A stretch of 64,000 bases of DNA from CAADGN01 sp035443945 (GTDB lineage: Bacteria; Planctomycetota; Phycisphaerae; Phycisphaerales; UBA1924), in the NCBI GenBank assembly GCA_035443945.1, contig DAOMNQ010000009.1, positions 1-64,000 on the forward strand, written 5' to 3'. Positions within the stretch are counted from its first letter, which is position 1. The number at the start of each line of letters is the position of its first letter. Below the pieces are notes generated by a model. That model did not search any database and was not told the origin of the DNA. It saw nothing but the letters and a program-made list of their open reading frames with translations. Below, in pieces: positions 59,336-64,000 of this stretch. A program made the translations under genes and the position numbers.

Positions 59336-60867
59336 TGCTCTTCTCCGAACTGGATGCCCTGGGCGAGCCGGAAGGCCCCGCCGAAGTTGACCGTGCACGT
59401 CTGCCGCCGAGCGTACGCCTTCCACGAGTCCGAGCCGGACTCGCGCCCCCCGCCCGTATCTTTCTCACCTCCGAACGCCCCGCCAATCTCCGCCCCGCTC
59501 GTCCCCAGATTCACATACGCCAGCCCGCAGTCGCTCCCCGAACCCGCCGGGCTGAGGAACCGGTCCGCCGCACCGATCCGCGACGTGAAGATCGCAGAAC
59601 TCAGCCCCTGCGGCACCGCGTTCTGCATCCCGATCGCCCGCTCCAGATCGCGGTACGTGAAGACATACAGGATCGGCGCGAACGTCTCCTCCATCGCGAT
59701 CGGCAGCACGCCGGACGACGGCGCTCGCACGATCGTCGGCTCGACAAAGTACCCCCTCAACCCCGGCACGCTCGCCCGCCTGCCGCCGACGAGCACCTCG
59801 CCCCCCTGCTCGCGGGCCGCCCGGATCGCGCTCTCGAAGCCTTCCACCGCTCGCTCATTGATGAGCGGGCCGACCAGCGTCGCCGGGTCCAGCGGGTCGC
59901 CGATCCGGATCGTCCGGTACGCCGCGACCAGCGAGTCCACGAACGAATCCGCGATGCGCTCGTGCACGATCAGCCGCCGCGTTGTCGTACACCGCTGCCC
60001 GGCCGTCCCCACCGCGCCGAACAGCACCGCCTTCATCGCCAGGTCAATGTCCGCGTCCGGCTCCACGATCGCCGCGTTGTTCCCCCCCAGTTCCAGCAGG
60101 CACCGCCCGAGCCGCTCCGCAACCACCCGCCCCACGCGTCTGCCCATGCGGCACGACCCCGTCGCACTGATGAGCGGCAGGCGGCGATCCGCGATCAGCC
60201 GCTCGCCCACCTCCTCATCCGTCCCGATCACCAGCCGGAACACGCCCTCGTGCCCCATCGACGCCGCGACTCGCTCCGCGATCGAGTTCGTCGCGATCGC
60301 CGTCAGCGGCGCGAGCAAACTGGGCTTCCACACCACCGAATCCCCGCACACCGCCGCCAGCATCGCGTTCCACCCCCACACCGCGTTCGGGAAGTTGAAC
60401 GCCGTGATCACACCGATCGCCCCCAGCGGCAGCCACTGCTCGTACATCCGGTGCCCCGGACGCTCGCTCGGCATCGTGCATCCGTGCAACTGCCGCGACA
60501 GCCCCACCGCGAAGTCCGCGATGTCGATCGTCTCCTGCACCTCGCCCACGCCCTCGGACGCGATCTTCCCGACCTCGAGGCTCACCAGCCGACCGAGCGG
60601 CTCGCGCAGGCGCCGGTACTCGTCCGCGATCGCCCGCACGACCTGCCCGCGCACCGGCGCGGGAACCTCGCGCCACCGTCTGAACGCGGCGTCCGCTTCC
60701 CCGATCGTGTGCTCGCACGACGCACCATCGTCCAAGCGAACGCCGGCGATCGGCTCGCCTGTCGCGGGATTGGTCGAGACGACGAACCCCGCGCCTCGCG
60801 CCGCGCCGGCCTCCACCACGCGCGGGTGGCCGGCGACGCCGAGCGCATCGAGCAACGGATGGGGCAT
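59332..60867 (-). CDS. Aldehyde dehydrogenase (ALDH7-like)
   Basis: The protein has 511 residues. Features are AFNFPNAVWGWN (cofactor-binding), ELGGNNAAI (catalytic Glu region) and GTAGQRCTTTRR with the catalytic Cys. The C terminus GGEKDTGGGRESGSDSWK followed by RRQTCT fits the ALDH7 group, whose best-known members oxidise alpha-aminoadipate semialdehyde in lysine breakdown. The substrate here is inferred only. The start ATG 60867 has a TAGAGT box 6 bases away. It is coupled to rpiA. Confidence 0.92.
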   Translation of the reverse strand: MPHPLLDALGVAGHPRVVEAGAARGAGFVVSTNPATGEPIAGVRLDDGASCEHTIGEADAAFRRWREVPAPVRGQVVRAIADEYRRLREPLGRLVSLEVGKIASEGVGEVQETIDIADFAVGLSRQLHGCTMPSERPGHRMYEQWLPLGAIGVITAFNFPNAVWGWNAMLAAVCGDSVVWKPSLLAPLTAIATNSIAERVAASMGHEGVFRLVIGTDEEVGERLIADRRLPLISATGSCRMGRRVGRVVAERLGRCLLELGGNNAAIVEPDADIDLAMKAVLFGAVGTAGQRCTTTRRLIVHERIADSFVDSLVAAYRTIRIGDPLDPATLVGPLINERAVEGFESAIRAAREQGGEVLVGGRRASVPGLRGYFVEPTIVRAPSSGVLPIAMEETFAPILYVFTYRDLERAIGMQNAVPQGLSSAIFTSRIGAADRFLSPAGSGSDCGLAYVNLGTSGAEIGGAFGGEKDTGGGRESGSDSWKAYARRQTCTVNFGGAFRLAQGIQFGEEQ

Positions 60868-60873
60868 GAGCGA

Positions 60874-60879
60874 ACTCTA
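60874..60879 (-). promoter_or_regulatory. -10 box of leaderless ALDH gene
   Basis: TAGAGT on the minus strand ends 6 bases before ATG 60867. A tandem repeat lies about 32 bases further upstream. Confidence 0.5.
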
Positions 60880-60910
60880 GGCCCCCACGAGCGATCACCG
60901 AGTCACTCCA

Positions 60911-60950
60911 AACGAGCCGCGACCAACGAGCCGCGACCGTCAGGGAGCGG
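60911..60950 (+). repeat. Dispersed repeat, copy B, with tandem duplication
   Basis: The 14-base unit AACGAGCCGCGACC occurs twice in tandem (60911-60924, 60925-60938). The second leads into GTCAGGGAGCGG, giving a 26-base match (three differences) to copy A at 9-34. It lies in the 94-base gap between the ALDH gene and the PfkB gene at 60962. Confidence 0.75.
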
Positions 60951-60961
60951 TTCTCACCCAC

Positions 60962-62143
60962 CTACCCCCTCTCCGGCGCCGGCAACGCTCGCAGAAAACC
61001 CGCCAGACGCCCGACCGTCGGAGACTCCGCATCACGCACGTACGCCCCGCTCACCGCGCACCCGACCGCAAGGCACTCATCCAGCGCCAGCCCCAACGCC
61101 TGCGCCAGCCCAAATCCCGCGTTGAAGTGGTCCCCCGCCCCCGTCGAAAGGCGCGGCCGCGCCGTGAACGGCCCGTCGAACCACGCCGTCGCATCGCCAT
61201 CCGTTGCACCCGCCGCGCCCTCGCGCACGTGCACCACCACGCAAGCCAGCCCCGCACGCTCGCGCACCCCCGACGCCAGCCGCACGACGAACTCGCCGTA
61301 CGTCGCGCTCTCACGCACGCTCGGCACGCCGAGCACGCGCGCCATGCGTTCCCCCTCCGCCAGGTTCAGCCCCAGCGTCACCGGCACGAACGCGTTCATC
61401 CCCGCCATCAACTCGAGCGCGCGGCGCAGGTCCTCGTCGCTCCGCTTCGCCGGGTCAGAAATATCGATCAGCACGCGCCGACCGCCCCCATGTGCCGCAA
61501 GCCCAGGCAGCACCTCGCCGATCAGCCCTTCCCAGATCCCCGGCACGCCCCCGCACAGCGACCAGTTCACCATCACGATCAGCGCGGCCTCCTCGACCCG
61601 CCGTCGCACGCCGTCCACGCCGATCGTCCCCACGATCCGATCCCACGTCGCCGCCTGCACGTTCCGCGTCTTGCCGAGCATGATCTTGCCGTCGTCGAAC
61701 TCGAGCGCGTCCGTGTGCCCCGGCGCTGCGACGCTCACCACCTCCCGGCACCGCGCCGCGAACGGCTCGTAAATCGGTGCAACCCGCGTCGGATCGTCCT
61801 CACGCCCCACCGCGCCGATGAAGCACACCGGCACCCCCAGCCGCCCCAACGCCCCCGCTGTCAGCGGCCCGTTCCCGCCGAAACGGTCCTCATCCACCCA
61901 CAACTCCATGTTCGTGCTGCGCCCCGCGGCCGCCGCGCACCGCCCCGCGAACTCCCCGATCGTCCCGATCCGCTCGAAGTCCGCCCCCTCCATGCTCCGA
62001 CGGCGATCCACCACCCGGATGATCGAGTCCACGAACCCGTCAAAGCCGACCAGCGCGGGCATCCCTTCGAACCCCGACGCGCCAGCACGCTCGATCGCGT
62101 CCGCCGCCGCACGTGCAATCTCGCCCCGATCTCGCCTGCTCAT
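60962..62143 (-). CDS. PfkB-family sugar kinase
   Basis: The protein has 393 residues. GFDGFVDSIIRVVD near the start and RFGGNGPLTAGALGRLG are the substrate side. RLSTGAGDHFNAGFGLAQAL near the C terminus is the PfkB signature with the catalytic Asp. It is larger than typical ribokinases (about 310) because of extra helices and may accept a larger sugar. Substrate unknown. It is on the same strand as ALDH and rpiA, after a 94-base gap with a repeat. The start ATG 62143 has a TAGGCT box 6 bases away and reads divergently from rdgB. Confidence 0.88.
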   Translation of the reverse strand: MSRRDRGEIARAAADAIERAGASGFEGMPALVGFDGFVDSIIRVVDRRRSMEGADFERIGTIGEFAGRCAAAAGRSTNMELWVDEDRFGGNGPLTAGALGRLGVPVCFIGAVGREDDPTRVAPIYEPFAARCREVVSVAAPGHTDALEFDDGKIMLGKTRNVQAATWDRIVGTIGVDGVRRRVEEAALIVMVNWSLCGGVPGIWEGLIGEVLPGLAAHGGGRRVLIDISDPAKRSDEDLRRALELMAGMNAFVPVTLGLNLAEGERMARVLGVPSVRESATYGEFVVRLASGVRERAGLACVVVHVREGAAGATDGDATAWFDGPFTARPRLSTGAGDHFNAGFGLAQALGLALDECLAVGCAVSGAYVRDAESPTVGRLAGFLRALPAPERG

Positions 62144-62149
62144 GCGCCA

Positions 62150-62155
62150 AGCCTA
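62150..62155 (-). promoter_or_regulatory. -10 box of leaderless PfkB gene (62143)
   Basis: TAGGCT on the minus strand ends 6 bases before ATG 62143. It faces away from the rdgB -10 box 15 bases away. Confidence 0.5.
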
Positions 62156-62170
62156 CCCGCCGCCCGGCTC

Positions 62171-62176
62171 TATCCT
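62171..62176 (+). promoter_or_regulatory. -10 box of leaderless rdgB
   Basis: TATCCT ends 7 bases before ATG 62184. With the opposite-strand -10 box at 62150 it forms two back-to-back promoters in a 40-base gap. Confidence 0.5.
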
Positions 62177-62183
62177 CCCCCCG

Positions 62184-62831
62184 ATGGGTCCGATCGTCGT
62201 CGCCACCGGCAACCCGCACAAGGTCGAGGAACTCCGTGCTATCCTCGGCCCGCTCGACATCGAACTCCTCTCCCTCTCCGAGGCCGGGGACACCGGCCCC
62301 GAACCCGACGAACCCGGCTCGACCTTCGAAGAGAACGCCGCGCTCAAGGCCCTCGCCTACGCCGAGCGCACCGGCCGCCTCTGCCTCGCCGACGACTCCG
62401 GCCTCGAAGTCGATGCCCTCGCCGGCGCGCCAGGCGTCATCAGCGCCCGCTACCACTCCGACGGCCGAGAGACCGACCTCCCCCGCGCTGAACGCGACCG
62501 CCTGAACAACGAACGCCTGCTGAACGAACTCGAAGGCGTCCCAACCGCCCGCCGCACCGCCCGCTTCGTCTGCGCCATGGCTCTGGCGCATCCAGCAAGG
62601 AAGGCGCTGGTATGTGTGAGAGGCGCCTTCGAAGGCCGCATCGGCCTCCCCGGCCAGGTCCCCAGAGGCTCCAACGGCTTCGGCTACGACCCCCTCTTCC
62701 TCGTCGCCCCCGACTTCAACCGCACCAGCGCGGAACTCTCACCCCACGAGAAGAACCGCGTCAGCCACCGCGGGAACGCCGCCCGAGCCTTGGCCGCGGC
62801 CATCTCCGAACTTCTTCGCTCCGGCGCGTGA
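62184..62831 (+). CDS. rdgB: dITP/XTP pyrophosphatase (RdgB/HAM1)
   Basis: The protein has 215 residues and removes non-canonical purine triphosphates (dITP, XTP) from the nucleotide pool. VVATGNPHKVEELRAIL begins the family pattern. FEENAALKALAYAERTG, ADDSGLEVDALAGAPGV, SNGFGYDPLF and SHRGNAARAL are the catalytic and substrate motifs. ATG 62184 is preferred; the frame is open upstream but lies in the PfkB gene region. Confidence 0.95.
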   Translation: MGPIVVATGNPHKVEELRAILGPLDIELLSLSEAGDTGPEPDEPGSTFEENAALKALAYAERTGRLCLADDSGLEVDALAGAPGVISARYHSDGRETDLPRAERDRLNNERLLNELEGVPTARRTARFVCAMALAHPARKALVCVRGAFEGRIGLPGQVPRGSNGFGYDPLFLVAPDFNRTSAELSPHEKNRVSHRGNAARALAAAISELLRSGA

Positions 62832-62915
62832 GCCGCGGGCACGGCCTCCGTTCCTCCACGAGAGGGGATGGCAAAGGGCCGAACCCCGGCACGCAGCAGC
62901 AAACGGAGCGAAACA

Positions 62916-63737
62916 ATGGCACGCAGCACCACCCGGAACCGCGGAACCTTCACACTTCTGATCGCGGCGGCGACTATCGCCAAAGCCGCCTGCCTCGCAC
63001 TCGCGGGCGATCCCCTGGCCGTGGACGTCATGGCCAGCGTCAAGGGCTTCGACAAGCCCCAGAAGATCGGCACCATCAACGCCGCCTCCGGCTACAAGGG
63101 CAACGCCAACGCCGTCAGTTCGAAGTTCGAGTTCCACAAGGACTTCGCCTTCCTCGACAAGCACTACGACTTCGACTACGTCAACGTCGTCCGCGACCTC
63201 TCCGACGGCTACAAGCCCCTCTTTCCCAAGGGCGCGCCCGCCATCGACCCCCAGACCGGCGACGTCTCCGGCAGCCCGGAGGACGACTACCCCTACTACT
63301 ACCACTTCAAGAACGAATGGCAGGCCAACAAGTTCGACGGCGGCGTGATCCGCGAGGACGAGAAGTGGTCCATGTTCATCGACTACCCCAAGGCGCCCAA
63401 GGGCGACTTCCTCGACTTCACCAACATCCTCGTCGTCCGCGATCACGATTCCGTCAACTTCGAGGGCAAGACCCAGTTCGGACTCCTCACCGCTTTCGAC
63501 TGGCGCTACGACGGCGCGGACGGCACGGGAAACCGCGGCGTCTCCAAGATCGGCGACCTCCGCGCCACCGACGCCGCGCTCCAGAAACTGGTCAACGACG
63601 CCCTCGCCAATGAGCACCTCGGCACCTTCAAGGACTGGTCCGCGATGATCACCTTCACACTCGTGCCCACCCCCGGCACGCTCGCCCTGCTCTCCGCCGG
63701 CGCGTTCCTCTGCGTCCGCCGCCGCAGGGCCGCCTGA
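62916..63737 (+). CDS. Exported protein with PEP-CTERM-like sorting tail
   Basis: The protein has 273 residues. A signal peptide (FTLLIAAATIAKAACLALA, about 12-31) leads an aromatic, Asp-rich, beta-rich body. The tail PTPGTLALLSAGAFLCVRRRR has the PEP-CTERM-like arrangement: a Pro-rich motif, a hydrophobic helix and a basic end, for sorting by an exosortase. Body sequence gives no family: KHYDFDYVNVVRDLSDGYKP and DYPYYYHFKNEWQANKF are typical stretches. A GGAG site supports ATG 62916. It is convergent with dnaK. Confidence 0.8.
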   Translation: MARSTTRNRGTFTLLIAAATIAKAACLALAGDPLAVDVMASVKGFDKPQKIGTINAASGYKGNANAVSSKFEFHKDFAFLDKHYDFDYVNVVRDLSDGYKPLFPKGAPAIDPQTGDVSGSPEDDYPYYYHFKNEWQANKFDGGVIREDEKWSMFIDYPKAPKGDFLDFTNILVVRDHDSVNFEGKTQFGLLTAFDWRYDGADGTGNRGVSKIGDLRATDAALQKLVNDALANEHLGTFKDWSAMITFTLVPTPGTLALLSAGAFLCVRRRRAA

Positions 63738-63764
63738 TCGACGCGACCCCCGACCCCACAAGCG

Positions 63765-63796
63765 CCACGCCCCGAGGAGCGATCCCCGGGGCGTGG
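63765..63796. terminator. Bidirectional terminator hairpin
   Basis: CCACGCCCCG and CGGGGCGTGG form a perfect 10-base stem with a 12-base loop. It lies between the convergent PEP-CTERM-like gene and dnaK, and no T-run is needed for the structure to be stable. Confidence 0.7.
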
Positions 63797-63829
63797 TTGC
63801 GTCCATGGATGCCGATCAACCGCCGTCGA

Positions 63830-64000
63830 TCAACGGTCGTCCTTCACCTCGAACTCCGCGTCGATCACATCGTCCCCCTTGCCGCCCGACGAGCCTTCGG
63901 ACGCGGGCCCCGCGGCGCCGCCCGCTTCCTTCGCCGCCTGCTCGTAGATGATGCGGCCCAGTTCCGACGAGGCCGTCTCCAACTCGCGCACCGCGGCCTC
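63830..64000 (-). CDS. dnaK: Chaperone DnaK, C-terminal end (partial)
   Basis: Fifty-six codons up to the TGA at 63830 are present; the gene continues beyond the window. The encoded end, EAGGAAGPASEGSSGGKG then DDVIDAEFEVKDD, is the acidic Gly/Ala-rich tail of DnaK with the conserved VIDAEFEVKDD. The short helix before it (SELGRIIYEQAAKE) belongs to the lid. DnaK is an ATP-dependent Hsp70 chaperone of the cytoplasm. Confidence 0.9.
   Translation of the reverse strand, partial: EAAVRELETASSELGRIIYEQAAKEAGGAAGPASEGSSGGKGDDVIDAEFEVKDDR

Overview
The window is high-GC bacterial DNA and looks like a planctomycete of the class Phycisphaerae. The evidence is: a secreted M12-type metalloprotease with DCNxNG repeats and a C-terminal dockerin-like pair ending in Gly-Cys; a secreted protein with a PTPG/RRRR sorting tail (PEP-CTERM-like); a pseudopilin-type protein; Tat-exported Gfo/Idh/MocA and molybdenum enzymes; a DUF1573 protein; and several planctomycete-style intergenic repeats. 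The assignment rests on gene content, since no rRNA is present. There are 59 protein genes, one of them a partial gene and one a gene broken by a stop codon, plus three tRNAs. One 10-N assembly gap lies at 50669-50678.

Layout. 0-6.6 kb: NRDE protein, DinB-like protein, DUF2339 membrane protein, then an ArsR/SRPBCC/DUF1579/DUF899 cassette with a very clear promoter-operator. 6.6-10.3 kb: nadD, glnS and a PfkB kinase on the minus strand, and tRNA-Glu(TTC). 10.4-16 kb (minus strand): fumarylacetoacetase, an unknown protein, an AXE1-like esterase with an unusual duplicated C-terminal module, and a TolB-like propeller protein. 16-24.4 kb (plus strand): RluA-type pseudouridine synthase, Tat-exported Gfo/Idh, then an Rrf2 regulator followed by Fe-S, NrfD and Mo-bisMGD subunits in ttrBCA order, most likely a sulfur-oxyanion or related respiratory reductase. 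24.4-26.6 kb: tRNA-Glu(CTC), a small conserved protein, a CPBP protease, rpsT and tRNA-Arg with a terminator. 26.7-32.3 kb: a Cys-rich secreted protein, a HlyD adaptor, an ABC ATPase, two FtsX-type permeases and a Cys/His lipoprotein, which form one cluster. 32.3-37 kb: purE, a pseudopilin, a sorbosone-dehydrogenase-like propeller, a TPR-like protein, a cupin and an MBL hydrolase. 37-42 kb (minus strand): LolC/LolD-like exporter genes, an alpha/beta hydrolase and a GH3-type ligase. 42-49.6 kb (plus strand): Dus, the metalloprotease, DUF1573-rhodanese-MauE, and rpsR-msrC. 49.7-56.9 kb: FIST and SH3 proteins on the minus strand, then TolC, TsaC and isocitrate dehydrogenase on the plus strand. 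57-62 kb (minus strand): an unknown Cys protein with the methanethiol methyltransferase MddA, then rpiA, an ALDH7-type dehydrogenase and a second PfkB kinase. 62-64 kb: rdgB, the PEP-CTERM-like protein, and the 3' end of dnaK.

The most striking pattern is in the translation starts. About sixteen genes lack a Shine-Dalgarno sequence and instead carry a TANNNT box whose end is only 5-8 nt from the ATG or GTG. This is the layout of leaderless mRNAs and it was used here to choose several starts. Other genes, mainly secreted and ribosomal protein genes, have good GGAG-type sites. Intergenic spaces hold at least four families of repeats (AACGAGCCGCGAC, GTCCACTGTCCACTG, CACCACAGAGACACAGAG, and CCACGGGTGGAGCG with CCCCGGAGGGG). 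One palindromic insert lies in-frame inside tsaC.
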